Under the pieces are notes generated by a model. That model saw only the letters and a list, made by a program, of their open reading frames with translations, did not search any database and was not told the DNA's origin. From Streptomyces africanus (GTDB taxonomy: Bacteria > Actinomycetota > Actinomycetes > Streptomycetales > Streptomycetaceae), in contig NZ_MUKA01000058.1 of NCBI RefSeq assembly GCF_002150735.1, positions 28,744 through 92,743 on the forward strand: DNA of 64,000 bases. Direction: 5' to 3'. Positions 8,290 to 16,871 of this stretch are shown here, one piece after another; position 1 is the stretch's first letter, and each line of letters begins with the position of its first letter. The position numbers and the translations under genes are program-made.

Positions 8290-8738
8290 GCACCAGCGAC
8301 GAGCAGTACCGGGTCCTGTACTTCAAGGACGGCGAGGACGCGTTCACCGAGCCGGAGTCACTGGACGACGCCAGGGCGACCGCGCAGCGGCTGGGGAGCG
8401 AGGGCTACGACGTCAGCGCAGTCATGGGTGACGTCGCCGCCCAGGGCTACATGCACGCCCGGCAGAACGGCCCGGAAGGGTCCGACCCGTTCGGACCCGG
8501 GCCGGACCTGATGATGTCCCGCGAGACCGCTGATCTCCTCCTGCGGGCAGTCACCGGCCTGCTGGACGAGGGCTACTGGCCGAAGGCGTACACCGGCTAC
8601 GGGCCGGACGACACCGACGAGAAGGACTACGACACCGCGCTGGTGCGCAGGGCAGCCGACATCGTCGGCCGCGACCGGATCAAGAACCGGGGACTGCTGG
8701 AGCACCTCGCCGAGCTGGACGCGGAGGTCGACGGATGA
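8286..8738 (+). CDS. Hypothetical protein, 150 aa
   Basis: GTG start overlapping the previous stop by 4 bp, and its own TGA overlaps the helicase ATG. Acidic, alpha/beta N-terminus (YRVLYFKDGEDAF) and helical C-terminus. Not recognised. Confidence 0.7.
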   Translation: MSTSDEQYRVLYFKDGEDAFTEPESLDDARATAQRLGSEGYDVSAVMGDVAAQGYMHARQNGPEGSDPFGPGPDLMMSRETADLLLRAVTGLLDEGYWPKAYTGYGPDDTDEKDYDTALVRRAADIVGRDRIKNRGLLEHLAELDAEVDG

Positions 8739-10372
8739 GCCAGACGCTCCAGCTCCGTCCATACCAGCGCGAGTGCATCGACGCGATTCAGGCGGCATGG
8801 GCCGACGGGATGCAGCGGCCGGCCGTCGTGCTCGCCACGGGCATGGGCAAGACCGTCGTGTTCTCCCGCATGGCGGCCGAGCACGTCGAGTCCGAGGGCA
8901 CGCGCGTCGTCATCCTCGTGCACCGTGACGAGCTGGCCGACCAGACGATGAACAAGCTGAAGCAGACTGAGCCCGGCCTGTTCGTCGGCAAGGTGAAGGC
9001 GGCGGCCGACAACATCGCGGCCAACGTCATGGTCTGTTCGGTGCAGACGCTCGCCCGGGAGAAGCGCCTGCACCGGCTGCTCGACTCGCAGGAGAAGTGC
9101 GGCAAGGTCGGCCTGGTCATCGTCGACGAGTGCCACCACGCGGCGGCCGAGAGCTACCGCAACATCCTCGCCGCGCTCGGCTGCTACAGCGGGATGCCGG
9201 GCACGAAGGCCGTGGGCTTCACCGCGACGCTCGCCCGGGGCGACGGCCAAGGCCTCGGCGACGTGTGGGAAGACGCGGTGTTCACCCGCTCCCCGCTGTG
9301 GGCCATGAGCCGGGGCTTCCTGGTCGACGTCAAGTCCAAGCTGATCGACGTGGACACCCTGCACCTCGGCGACGTGAAGAAGTCCCGGGGTGACTACACC
9401 GCATCCTCTCTGGGCGACGCGATGATGGAGGCCGGCGGCCCGCAGATCATCGCCAAGGTGCTTCAGGAGCACGCGGCCGACCGGCGCAGCCCGATCGTCT
9501 TCACCCCGACGGTGGAAGTCGCACGAGCGACGGCCGAGGCCCTGCCCGACGCGGCGTACGTGCACGGCGGTACGCCCCGCGAGGAGCGGCTGAACATCTA
9601 CCGCCGGTTCCGCACCGGCGAGGTCCGCACGCTGGTCAACTGCATGGTCTTGACCGAGGGCGCCGACTTCCCTTTCTCCGACTGCGCGGTGATCGCCCGG
9701 CCGACGAAGTCCGAGCCGCTGTTCATACAGATGGTCGGCCGGGTCCTGCGGCCCTCCCCCGCCACCGGCAAGGCGGACGCCCTGGTGCTCATCCTCGCCG
9801 GCGAGGGTGGGTCGCTGTGCACGCTGGTTGACCTGGAGCCCGGGTTCGAGGGCAAGGTGGCCGACGGCGAGACCCTCGCCGACGCCTACGTGCGCGAGGA
9901 GTCCCGCAAGGACGAGAAGGTCCCGGCGGGCTCGCTGCGGTTCGAACTGACGCACCGTGATGTGGATCTGTTCAGGGCCTCGGCCGCCTACTCGTGGCTG
10001 CGCACGAAGGGCGGGATCCAGTTCATCCCACTGGGCGACAACGGAGAGATCCTGCTCTGGCCGTCCCGGGGCGAGGCGGAAAAGTGGGACGTTGCCTACG
10101 CCCCGCCGCGTGGAACCTGGGAGCGGCTGCACGAGGGCCTGGACCTCGGCATGGCGATGGCTTGGGCGGAGACGGAAGCCACGGACCGCAGCGAGCTGAA
10201 CATGACCCGCACGGCGTCGTGGAGGAAGAAACCTGCGTCGGAGAAGCAGACCAGGATCCTGCGGTACGCCGGTCACACGGTGCCCGACGGGCTTCGGGCG
10301 GGCCTCGCCTCCGACCTCCTCGCGGTCACCATCGCGTCGCGCAAGCTGGACCGTTTCCTTCCCCGCTCGTAG
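8735..10372 (+). CDS. SF2 DEAD/DEAH-type helicase
   Basis: 545 residues. Motif order fits the SSL2/RecQ-like SF2 fold: LRPYQRECIDAI (Q-like region), ATGMGKT (Walker A), DECHH (motif II), FTATL (motif III), VHGGTPREERL, TEGADFP (motif V) and QMVGRVLRPS (motif VI). Such helicases remodel branched or duplex DNA using ATP. It ends the coupled operon begun at 7613 and lies next to the exonuclease and putative ssDNA-binding protein, which suggests a recombination or replication-restart role. Confidence 0.93.
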   Translation: MSQTLQLRPYQRECIDAIQAAWADGMQRPAVVLATGMGKTVVFSRMAAEHVESEGTRVVILVHRDELADQTMNKLKQTEPGLFVGKVKAAADNIAANVMVCSVQTLAREKRLHRLLDSQEKCGKVGLVIVDECHHAAAESYRNILAALGCYSGMPGTKAVGFTATLARGDGQGLGDVWEDAVFTRSPLWAMSRGFLVDVKSKLIDVDTLHLGDVKKSRGDYTASSLGDAMMEAGGPQIIAKVLQEHAADRRSPIVFTPTVEVARATAEALPDAAYVHGGTPREERLNIYRRFRTGEVRTLVNCMVLTEGADFPFSDCAVIARPTKSEPLFIQMVGRVLRPSPATGKADALVLILAGEGGSLCTLVDLEPGFEGKVADGETLADAYVREESRKDEKVPAGSLRFELTHRDVDLFRASAAYSWLRTKGGIQFIPLGDNGEILLWPSRGEAEKWDVAYAPPRGTWERLHEGLDLGMAMAWAETEATDRSELNMTRTASWRKKPASEKQTRILRYAGHTVPDGLRAGLASDLLAVTIASRKLDRFLPRS

Positions 10373-10393
10373 CGGGTATGATTTAGCTAAATC
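10354..10393 (+). promoter_or_regulatory. Promoter/operator, GATTTAGCTAAATC variant
   Basis: Perfect palindrome GATTTAGCTAAATC (10380-10393) overlapping a TATGAT -10 (10377-10382); the -35 (TTTCCT, 10354-10359) is weak. The same variant is at 34959-34972. It drives the HAD-type gene. Confidence 0.6.
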
Positions 10394-10410
10394 GACAGGG
10401 CGGAGGCCCC

Positions 10411-10782
10411 GTGACCAAGGAATACGTGAAGGCGATCGGCGTCGATTTCGATGGCGTGATCCACGACTACGCCCGAGGCTGGCAGGGCGGGCTCATCTAC
10501 GGGGAGATGCTCCCCGGGGCGGCCGAGAGCCTGCGGGCCCTGATGGAGACCTACGCGGTGTTCATCCACACCACGCGCGAACCGCACACGGTGGTGCCGT
10601 GGATGAAGGACCGTGGCTTCCACGCCGAGGCTGACAACGACCCCGGCCGCCGGTTCTGGGACACCACGGGCACGCTGCTGGTGACCCAGCGGAAGCTGGT
10701 GGCCATCGCGTTCATTGACGACCGGGCCATCCCACACCGCACATGGGACCAGACGATGCAGGCCGTCGCACAGCTCTACTGA
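10411..10782 (+). CDS. HAD-superfamily phosphatase-like protein
   Basis: 123 residues from GTG 10411, preceded by GGAGG. GVDFDGVIHDY is the HAD motif I (DxDGV), HTTRE is a motif II-like Thr, and FIDDRA supplies the acidic motif IV; a basic residue in the RKLVAIAF region could be motif III. Short HAD proteins of this kind in phages are thought to act on nucleotides or polynucleotide ends, but the substrate cannot be read from sequence. It has its own promoter and a hairpin terminator follows. Confidence 0.8.
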   Translation: MTKEYVKAIGVDFDGVIHDYARGWQGGLIYGEMLPGAAESLRALMETYAVFIHTTREPHTVVPWMKDRGFHAEADNDPGRRFWDTTGTLLVTQRKLVAIAFIDDRAIPHRTWDQTMQAVAQLY

Positions 10783-10789
10783 GTGACCC

Positions 10790-10814
10790 GGGGAGGGCTG
10801 CGGCGGCCCTCCCC
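10790..10814 (+). terminator. Hairpin terminator
   Basis: GGGGAGGGC and GCCCTCCCC, perfect 9-bp arms with a 7-nt loop directly after the HAD-type gene. Confidence 0.55.
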
Positions 10815-10859
10815 ACCTGGCCGTTAGGCCATTGACCAAGGAAGCAGGAAGGTACCGCA

Positions 10860-13601
10860 ATGACTCAGTCGACCCCTGAGCGCAAACGCTGCTCCGTGTG
10901 CCCCGGCGAGTACGCCGTCACGGCGAACGGGACGATCCGTCACCACTTCACCGACAACCCGGAGCTCCAGGCCGGGCCCGACTCCCGCAAGTGCCGGGGC
11001 GTCGGCGAGCTGCCCGCCGGCGAGCAGACGGCCGATGACCCGGCGAACGGCCCGCAGTGCCGCCTGTGCAAGCACCCGGTGGAGCTGACCGGCAACGGCC
11101 GGGCCCGCAGCCACCTCACCCCCGAGCAGACGCCCCGGCCCTGCCCCGGCGGCAGCGACTTCCCGCTGGGCACGTACCCGGACATCCTCGGCACGACGGA
11201 CGGCCTCGTGGCCACGCTCGCGGCCGACTGCGAACACGTGCCGGTCGGCCAGTGCTACGGCTGCCACGGCGCGGCCGGGAACCCCGTCAGCGACGCCGAG
11301 CTGGAGGTCATGGCCGAGGCGCAGGGCACCGGCGCGGCGCCGTGGGGCGTGAACCCGGACGCCGTGACGCAGCAGACCATGGCCGACCAGTTCAAGGGCG
11401 TCGGCGAGGCGGTGATCTGCAATTGCGGGGCCTCGTGGCCGACGAACGAGGAGATGCAGCGGGTCGGGCACGGCCTGGAGCAGTGCCCCCAGGACCGCGC
11501 CGCTGGGCCGACCATGGACGGCCCTTACCAGTTCCCCTCTGTCCGACCGATGGCGGCCGACGCCCTCAGCGATGCTGAGCGGTTCATGGGCGCGGCGCCG
11601 GCGACGCACACCGGCCGCCCGTCGATGCACAGCGGCGGCGGCCTCTCCGACGCGGAGCGAGAGCGCCTCGCGGCTGTCGTTGCCAAGGACCACCGCACCC
11701 CGGAGCAGAAGGCCCGGGACGCGCGGACGTCGGAGCTGACTCGGGAAGTCATCAAGGTGCTGGAACAGCGCAGCCCGGAAGAGAAGGCGGAGACGGCGGC
11801 TCGCATGGACCGCACCGCGTCGGCCGCCCTCGGGCTGCCGGTCGACCCGGCGCTGAACCGGCCCGAGGACGTGGAGGCGCACGTCGTCACTGACGACAGC
11901 GACGACCCGGAGCACGCGGACGACTGCCCCGGCTGTCCAGACGATGAGCCGCAGACGGGTCCGGTTCGCGTCGGCGACTTGGAGTACGGCGACGTCTTCG
12001 TCCGGCGCGGCACCGCTATGCGCGTGACGAGCGCGGGCTACGGCCTGGTGGAGGCCATCGTCGTGGACAACGGCCCGCACGCTGGGCGCACAGGTGAGCT
12101 GAAGAACCCCGACGAGGTGGTGGAGAGGATCGCCACCAGGACCAAGGAGCAGGAGACCAAGGAATGCACGGACGACAGGACGGCGACGTCGCCGCGTTCT
12201 TCGGCGGCATCGACGCCGACAACGACCAGCCGGCCGACGGTCCCGGCCCCTGGTTCGAGGCCGCCTACGAAGGCGAGTGCTCCGGCTGTTTCGCCGAAAT
12301 CGGAATCGGTGACATCATCCGCGCCGACGGTGCGGGCGGCTGGGAACTCCAGGGGTGCTGCGGTGACGACTGATCAGAGCGCAGCGGCAGCCGCATTCCT
12401 CGGCACTGACCGGCCGGCGGCCCCGGCGGGCGCGGCGCAGACACCCGGGCAGTTCCTCGCCGGTGCCGCCAGTTCGCGGGGCGAGGACGATACCAAGCGC
12501 GACCGGCACGGCCGGTACCTCATCCCGCACCCGGACACCGGCAAGGAGAAGGCGTGGACCAGGTCCACCACCTTCGCCAAGTCGATCAGCGACACTTACG
12601 CCCTGTCCCAGTGGGGGCTGCGCATGTGTCTGCTTGGTGCGACGAAGCGGCCGGACATCATCAAGCGGGCCCACGGCAAGCACGTCCGGGCGGACAAGGC
12701 CCTGCTGGACGAGCTGACGGCGGAGCTGAAGAACGCGGCGGGCGCCAAGGTGGCCGCCAACGACGGCACGGCGATGCACTCCTTCACGGAGCTGGCAGAC
12801 CGGGCGTGGCACTCCCCCGGCGGCCCGCGCAGCGTCCTGGACCAGGTGCCGGAGGACTGCCGCGAGATGGTCGAGACGTACATCCGGCTGCTGGAGGAGA
12901 CCGGCCTTGAGCCTGTGTCAGGGCTCATTGAGTTCACCGTGGTCGTCAAGCAGTACGGCGTCGCGGGCACCAGCGACAACTGCTACAAGGTCACCAAGCC
13001 GCTCACGCTGAAGATCGGCCGGGCTGAGGTCCGGCTGGAGCCCGGCCAGTACGTCATCGGCGACAAGAAGACCGGTAGGGATCTCGACTACGGATGGCAG
13101 GAGATCGCTATCCAGCTCGCGACCTATGCGCAGGGCATCAACACGTCCGGGGTCTGGGACAAGGCCCGCAAGGAGTGGACCCCCGACCCCCTCAACGGCT
13201 CCAAGGTACGGCTGGACGCGGGTGTCGTCATCCACCTGCCGGTGGACAAGGAGTCGGAGAAGACGCCGACGGTATACGGCATCGACCTGGAGTCCGGGTG
13301 GAACGCGGCCGTGCTGTGCGAGCGCGTCAGGGCCTGGCGCAACGTCCGCACCCTCGCCTCGCCGGTCATGGTCTCCGAGGCCGAGACGTTCGCCCCGGAA
13401 CGACCTGAGCCGACCGTCACCACGCGGACGACGGTACGGCCGCCGACGCTGATGGACCGGGCGCAGTCGGTCACGTCCAACGGCGAGGCCTCGGCCGTCT
13501 GGAAGGAGGCCATCACGGCCGGCCTGCCCAAGGACGAGGTGGATGAGCTGGTCGACGTCATGCAGTCGCGGCTGAAGAAACTCGCCGAACCCGGAGGCTA
13601 G
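10860..13601 (+). CDS. Zinc-finger protein fused in frame to Cas4/RecB-like exonuclease, 913 aa
   Basis: The open frame starts at ATG 10860 and has no stop until 13601. Residues 1-425 hold repeated Cys modules (CSVC...RHH, CRLC...SHL, CYGC, CNCG, CPGC) of the phage zinc type. Residues about 502-913 look like a PD-(D/E)XK exonuclease of the Cas4/RecB kind: TAMHSFTELAD, then YVIGDKKTGRDLDYGW (D...D-x-K) and a Gln-containing motif (QEIAIQLATYAQG). A separate GTG at 12363 would begin the exonuclease exactly where a different-frame gene (12164-12373) ends. The segment between, about residues 435-500, reads like out-of-frame sequence. I therefore think two genes plus the nested one are the ancestral state and that a stop was lost. 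The exonuclease may be made mainly from 12363. Confidence 0.8.
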   Translation: MTQSTPERKRCSVCPGEYAVTANGTIRHHFTDNPELQAGPDSRKCRGVGELPAGEQTADDPANGPQCRLCKHPVELTGNGRARSHLTPEQTPRPCPGGSDFPLGTYPDILGTTDGLVATLAADCEHVPVGQCYGCHGAAGNPVSDAELEVMAEAQGTGAAPWGVNPDAVTQQTMADQFKGVGEAVICNCGASWPTNEEMQRVGHGLEQCPQDRAAGPTMDGPYQFPSVRPMAADALSDAERFMGAAPATHTGRPSMHSGGGLSDAERERLAAVVAKDHRTPEQKARDARTSELTREVIKVLEQRSPEEKAETAARMDRTASAALGLPVDPALNRPEDVEAHVVTDDSDDPEHADDCPGCPDDEPQTGPVRVGDLEYGDVFVRRGTAMRVTSAGYGLVEAIVVDNGPHAGRTGELKNPDEVVERIATRTKEQETKECTDDRTATSPRSSAASTPTTTSRPTVPAPGSRPPTKASAPAVSPKSESVTSSAPTVRAAGNSRGAAVTTDQSAAAAAFLGTDRPAAPAGAAQTPGQFLAGAASSRGEDDTKRDRHGRYLIPHPDTGKEKAWTRSTTFAKSISDTYALSQWGLRMCLLGATKRPDIIKRAHGKHVRADKALLDELTAELKNAAGAKVAANDGTAMHSFTELADRAWHSPGGPRSVLDQVPEDCREMVETYIRLLEETGLEPVSGLIEFTVVVKQYGVAGTSDNCYKVTKPLTLKIGRAEVRLEPGQYVIGDKKTGRDLDYGWQEIAIQLATYAQGINTSGVWDKARKEWTPDPLNGSKVRLDAGVVIHLPVDKESEKTPTVYGIDLESGWNAAVLCERVRAWRNVRTLASPVMVSEAETFAPERPEPTVTTRTTVRPPTLMDRAQSVTSNGEASAVWKEAITAGLPKDEVDELVDVMQSRLKKLAEPGG
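12164..12373 (+). CDS. Nested small Cys-rich protein, 69 aa
   Basis: Lies wholly inside the 10860-13601 frame but in another phase. It has the standard GACCAAGGA leader right before ATG 12164, sensible composition (AAYEGECSGCFAEIGIGD, then CCGDD) and a stop that overlaps the GTG at 12363. The ECSGC...CC spacing suggests metal binding. I consider it a real gene. Confidence 0.7.
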   Translation: MHGRQDGDVAAFFGGIDADNDQPADGPGPWFEAAYEGECSGCFAEIGIGDIIRADGAGGWELQGCCGDD

Positions 13602-13602
13602 A

Positions 13603-13622
13603 GAGGGTTTAATTAAATCCTC
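13603..13622. promoter_or_regulatory. TTTAATTAA palindrome without a clear -35
   Basis: GAGGGTTTAATTAAATCCTC, a near-perfect palindrome just after the exonuclease stop. Neither strand shows a good -35 at 17 bp, unlike the other copies, so it could be an operator only, or a weak promoter for the tRNA-like gene downstream. Confidence 0.55.
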
Positions 13623-13859
13623 TTCCGGGGTATCATAAAAGCATACGGAGCGCACCAACTCCGGGCGGTTCAGACCTTCGTGACGTTCCGTCACAGACCC
13701 ACCCGGAACAACTCCACAGAGACCGCCCCGGGGCTAACCCCCTGGCTCCGGGGCCTCAGCGACCTACGACGCACCAGCCGTGAGGCGAGTAAGCCACTGG
13801 CGGAAACACCAACACCGTGCGGGCGGATCGGGGTCGGGCGGCGGCCGTAAAACGCTGGA
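13623..13859 (+). other. Gene-free leader with hairpins
   Basis: No credible ORF. Small inverted repeats are visible: GTGACG/CGTCAC at 13680-13694 and GCCCCGG/CCGGGGC within about 13725-13756. Together with the tRNA-like gene it fills the gap up to 14034. It may be the leader of an RNA transcript. Confidence 0.4.
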
Positions 13860-13954
13860 CGCGCGGTAGCTCAACTGGCTCAGAGCACAAGGACCCCGGC
13901 CCACCCCCGTGCCGGTAAGCCCTTGGAGATCCGGGTTCGAGACCCGGCCGCGCA
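13860..13954 (+). tRNA. tRNA-like gene with enlarged anticodon loop
   Basis: Acceptor CGCGCGG pairs with CCGCGCA except for C1-A72. U8-A9 is present. The D arm GCTC/GAGC encloses a loop with GG, the anticodon stem is CAAGG/CCTTG, the variable loop is GAGAT, and the T arm is CCGGG-TTCGAGA-CCCGG. Everything is canonical except that the anticodon loop is 28 nt instead of 7 and can form an inner hairpin, CCGGC/GCCGG. No usual anticodon can be assigned. The 3' end reads ACCG rather than CCA. Either a tRNA with an insertion, or a tRNA mimic. Confidence 0.6.
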
Positions 13955-14034
13955 CCGGAGCCACGTACCACCGGCTCCCCTCCCTCGCTACCGGCGGCGG
14001 AGGAACAGGGATCAAAGGAACAAGGGATCACAGC

Positions 14035-14616
14035 ATGACGACTGCGACGCAGGCCGACCCGTTCGCCCCCAACCAGGCGGCGTTCACCCCCGGCCGGGCC
14101 AAGACGGCCACCGACTTCCTCATGGGCGGTGGGACCCTGTCCTGCCAGTTCCCGGCGAGGGGGACGGAGTACGCGGGCACCATCTCCGAGATGACCGTGG
14201 AGGTCCAGCGCGACTACGACGACCCGTCCAAGGTGCTCACCTGGAACGACGGGACAGCCCGTCAGCAGCTCCGGGTCGTCTTGGAGGGCACCGGCTACAC
14301 GAGGAAGTTCGACGGCGACACCGAGGAGTGGGTGGACGTCGAGGACGACGACGGCTCCCGCGCCCTGTACGTGAAGGGCCAGATGGCCAAGGCGTTCCGC
14401 GACGCGGTCCGCAAGGCCGGATCCAAGGAGCCCGAGGTTGGCGGGTACCTGAAGGTCACCTACGTCCGGAACGGGCAGAAGAAGCCCGGCAGCAAGGGCA
14501 AGCCGCCGAAGGAGTACACGGTGGAGTACCTGCCCCCGGCCAAGAACCCGAACCCGGCCGCACAGTTCCTCGCCGGCGGCGAGGGCGGCGAAGCCCCGAA
14601 CCCGTTCGGTGACTGA
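14035..14616 (+). CDS. Putative single-stranded DNA-binding protein
   Basis: 193 residues from ATG 14035 with AAAGGAACAAGGGATC upstream. The central part is beta-rich, with paired aromatics and basics (GYTRKFDGDTEEWVDV, GYLKVTYVRNGQKK), as in OB-fold proteins. The C-terminus is a flexible Gly/Pro tail ending NPFGD, reminiscent of the acidic tips of phage SSB proteins. Its place beside the exonuclease, helicase and resolvase fits a recombination role. The family is inferred from layout, not from a clear motif. Confidence 0.5.
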   Translation: MTTATQADPFAPNQAAFTPGRAKTATDFLMGGGTLSCQFPARGTEYAGTISEMTVEVQRDYDDPSKVLTWNDGTARQQLRVVLEGTGYTRKFDGDTEEWVDVEDDDGSRALYVKGQMAKAFRDAVRKAGSKEPEVGGYLKVTYVRNGQKKPGSKGKPPKEYTVEYLPPAKNPNPAAQFLAGGEGGEAPNPFGD

Positions 14617-14636
14617 GCGGATCTAAGGCACCATAA

Positions 14637-14673
14637 GGAAGGCCCCCGGGATGGACGCTCCCGGGGGCCTTCC
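14637..14673. terminator. Bidirectional terminator between convergent genes
   Basis: GGAAGGCCCCCGGGA and TCCCGGGGGCCTTCC, 15 perfect base pairs with a 7-nt loop, placed between the converging genes ending at 14616 and 14689. Confidence 0.85.
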
Positions 14674-14688
14674 GCGTTCAGCATCATG

Positions 14689-15270
14689 TCAGGCCGCAAC
14701 CCTCCGCCGGCGGCGGGTCTGCTTCGCCGGTGGCGGCGCGAAGACCGGAGCCGGGGCCCCGGGGAGGGTCGGCCAGGCCACCTCGCGCAGGGCGTCCATG
14801 TTGGCCTTCGGCACCCGGACCACCGGCTCGCCGTAGGCGGCGTGACCGGCCGCCCGCAGCCACCACGCGTCGCACTGGTCGCCGCCCTTGTCGCCGGTGA
14901 ACTCCCGGCCCGCGTAGGTGAGCGCGGCCACGGCCATGGACGCCTTGTCGGCCCCGCCGTGGCCGGTGGCGTACAGCTTCAGCGTCTTCGTGTTGACCAG
15001 GACGAACGGGACGCCTGAACGCATGAGAACGAGTCGGACGGTGGCGTGGACCATCGGGATGACCTTGGCAGACGCTCCACGGAAGAGTCCGGGGTCATCC
15101 TCGATGACGGCGAGCTGTGGGCGGGCCACGCGCAGGGCCGCCGTCATGCGCTCCTCGATGCTCAGCAGGCGCCGGTCGCCGTCCCCGCGCGGTTTGATGA
15201 GCGCCGTGGAGTCGTCCGGGAAGCACACCCCCGTGCACTTCATCGACAGGTCCAGCCCCATGATGCGCAT
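14689..15270 (-). CDS. RuvC-like Holliday junction resolvase
   Basis: 193 residues from ATG 15270, which follows GGAGGACCAAGGA. The RNase H-fold acids are visible: MGLDLSMKCTG (Asp near residue 7), LAVIEDD (Glu, strand 4) and DQCDAWWL (Asp pair in the last helix). This matches RuvC/YqgF-type resolvases of phages, which cut branched recombination or replication intermediates. The C-terminus is an Arg-rich tail (KQTRRRRRVAA), likely for DNA contact. It is transcribed toward the recombination genes from its own operator-like site. Confidence 0.85.
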   Translation of the reverse strand: MRIMGLDLSMKCTGVCFPDDSTALIKPRGDGDRRLLSIEERMTAALRVARPQLAVIEDDPGLFRGASAKVIPMVHATVRLVLMRSGVPFVLVNTKTLKLYATGHGGADKASMAVAALTYAGREFTGDKGGDQCDAWWLRAAGHAAYGEPVVRVPKANMDALREVAWPTLPGAPAPVFAPPPAKQTRRRRRVAA

Positions 15271-15295
15271 TCCTTGGTCCTCCATCCTGGGCGCA

Positions 15296-15317
15296 CTCAT
15301 TTCGTTAAATCACACAT
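15296..15317 (-). promoter_or_regulatory. Degenerate operator/promoter of the resolvase gene
   Basis: Minus strand reads TATGTGTGATTTAACGAAAT, half of the palindromic element seen at other promoters. The -35 is unclear. Confidence 0.45.
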
Positions 15318-15427
15318 ACCCGATACGCTGGCCGGCCACGCTCCCGACGCGGCCTGGACTCGGCTACGCGCACGTTTACCCAGTGGGTACGCTCGGAGCA
15401 GGACCACGGACTGAGGAGAGCAGACCA

Positions 15428-15898
15428 ATGACGAGCCCTACACCCCTGCCCGGACTGGAGTCTGTCGGCAAGCCGGGGACCTGGACGATCACCAACCAGC
15501 ATGGCCAGTCGGTCACCATTACCGGGGAGCTGCTGGGCCTCGGCTCCAGCTACCGGCCCCGGCACCAGAACCACCCGGACAGCGAGTTCGCCCCGCCGCG
15601 CACGCACTGCTCCACCTGCCGCTGGACAGAGATCCGCGTCTTCGCTGTGGACGAGCAGGACGGCAATTCCAGCCCGCTGCCGTACATGGTCGTCAAGCGC
15701 GGCGCCTCCGTCGTTCCCGGGGAGAAGGACTTCGTGGAGTGGGAGGGCCTGGTCACCGGGGATGAAGTGCTGGAGCTGCTCACCACCCGTCGGGGCGGCC
15801 AGGCGACCCTCACCGCGCCGGCCTCCCGGGCACTCTCGCAAGCCGCCTCGTTCGACTCGGCGATGCGCGACGCATGGCAGAACCGCGCGGTGAAGTAG
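15428..15898 (+). CDS. Hypothetical protein, 156 aa
   Basis: Begins MTSPTPLPGLESVG after a GGAGAG leader. The N-terminal part is beta-rich (GTWTITNQHGQSVTITGELL) and has HCSTCRW in the middle, a possible half metal site; the C-terminus is helical. First gene rightward after the resolvase promoter. Not recognised. Confidence 0.65.
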   Translation: MTSPTPLPGLESVGKPGTWTITNQHGQSVTITGELLGLGSSYRPRHQNHPDSEFAPPRTHCSTCRWTEIRVFAVDEQDGNSSPLPYMVVKRGASVVPGEKDFVEWEGLVTGDEVLELLTTRRGGQATLTAPASRALSQAASFDSAMRDAWQNRAVK

Positions 15899-15970
15899 GC
15901 GTTCGGCGCCACCGCGACTCGCTGGTACCGTCCCCGGCTTTGACCGAGCCGTACGACAAGGACGGACTGC

Positions 15971-16258
15971 ATGGGCAAGCACAGCGCGGAACACATCCCC
16001 ACCCGGGACCTGCGCCGTTCGTACATCAGGCTGCGCGAGGCGTACGAGCGGCTGCTGCGAGATCATCTGGAACTGAAGAACGCAACCCACGGCCTGCCGG
16101 CCATCGCGTCCGGTGGGCCGTCGTCGTACGGGACTGAGGTAGTGCTGTGGAAGCCGGCTTCACACCTGGCCATGGGCCGGGAGCCGCTGGACGTAGACGC
16201 CGCCTGTGAGCTGGTGCGGTCCTCGGGCCTGCTGACGTCGCCGGGGCTTGAGGCGTGA
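15971..16258 (+). CDS. Hypothetical helical protein, 95 aa
   Basis: MGKHSAEHIPTRDLRRSYI followed by a long charged helix (REAYERLLRDHLELKN) that could be a short coiled coil. Preceded by AAGGAC. Unknown function. Confidence 0.6.
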   Translation: MGKHSAEHIPTRDLRRSYIRLREAYERLLRDHLELKNATHGLPAIASGGPSSYGTEVVLWKPASHLAMGREPLDVDAACELVRSSGLLTSPGLEA

Positions 16259-16267
16259 CAGCAGGGG

Positions 16268-16290
16268 GTATATCGATTAAGGTAAATCAT
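16268..16290 (+). promoter_or_regulatory. Operator-like element before winged-helix gene
   Basis: TATATCGATTAAGGTAAATC with ATC following, a relaxed copy of the palindrome (GATTAAGGTAAATC), 30 bp upstream of the gene at 16319. Confidence 0.45.
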
Positions 16291-16318
16291 CGACACCCTG
16301 ATCACCGAGGAAGGAACC

Positions 16319-16588
16319 ATGACCGTGACCGCGCCGCAGCGCCCCCCGCGTGGACGCCCGAGGCCCGCAGAGACCATCGAACGGGACCGCAAGATCCTGG
16401 ACCTGCTCAAGGCCAACCCGGACGGGATGGCCCGCAACGTCATCGCCCAGGAGATGGGTCTGAACAAGTCCGTCACCTACCTGTCCCTGGACCGCCTGCG
16501 CCGGCAGGGTCTGGCCGAGAAGATCAGCCCCGAAGGATCCCAGGCCGACAAGGACACCCTGTGGGTCGCCACCCCCGGGGAGTCATGA
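16319..16588 (+). CDS. Winged-helix DNA-binding protein
   Basis: 89 residues. An Arg/Pro-rich N-terminal tail is followed by a MarR/IclR-like winged helix: IERDRKILDLLKANPDGMA, then VIAQEMGLNKSVTYLSLDRL as recognition helix-turn-helix and GLAEKI as wing. Likely a small transcriptional regulator. The hairpin terminator at 16621 follows. Confidence 0.75.
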   Translation: MTVTAPQRPPRGRPRPAETIERDRKILDLLKANPDGMARNVIAQEMGLNKSVTYLSLDRLRRQGLAEKISPEGSQADKDTLWVATPGES

Positions 16589-16620
16589 TGCAGCAGCCCG
16601 GAGACACCGTCCGGGACGAC

Positions 16621-16649
16621 GAGCCCCCACGGAGCAGCCGTGGGGGCTC
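16621..16649 (+). terminator. Hairpin terminator
   Basis: GAGCCCCCACGG and CCGTGGGGGCTC, 12-bp perfect arms with a 5-nt loop, shortly after the winged-helix gene. Confidence 0.8.
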
Positions 16650-16871
16650 CGTGGTTTCCCGGGGCCTCATGCAGACGACCCCGCCGAGTTTCGATCAAGC
16701 ACGGCTGCGCGGATCCGTCCAGGACACTGCCGGGGGTCGTCGGATTGACTCTGCGACCTGGGTGGCCAGACTGTACGGTCTGCCGACGGATACGACATCC
16801 GGATCATCCACGCCGGGATCCGGAGACGCGATGCGCTGGTACCCGCTGGCCGAAGGAGAAGAGGTACCGTC

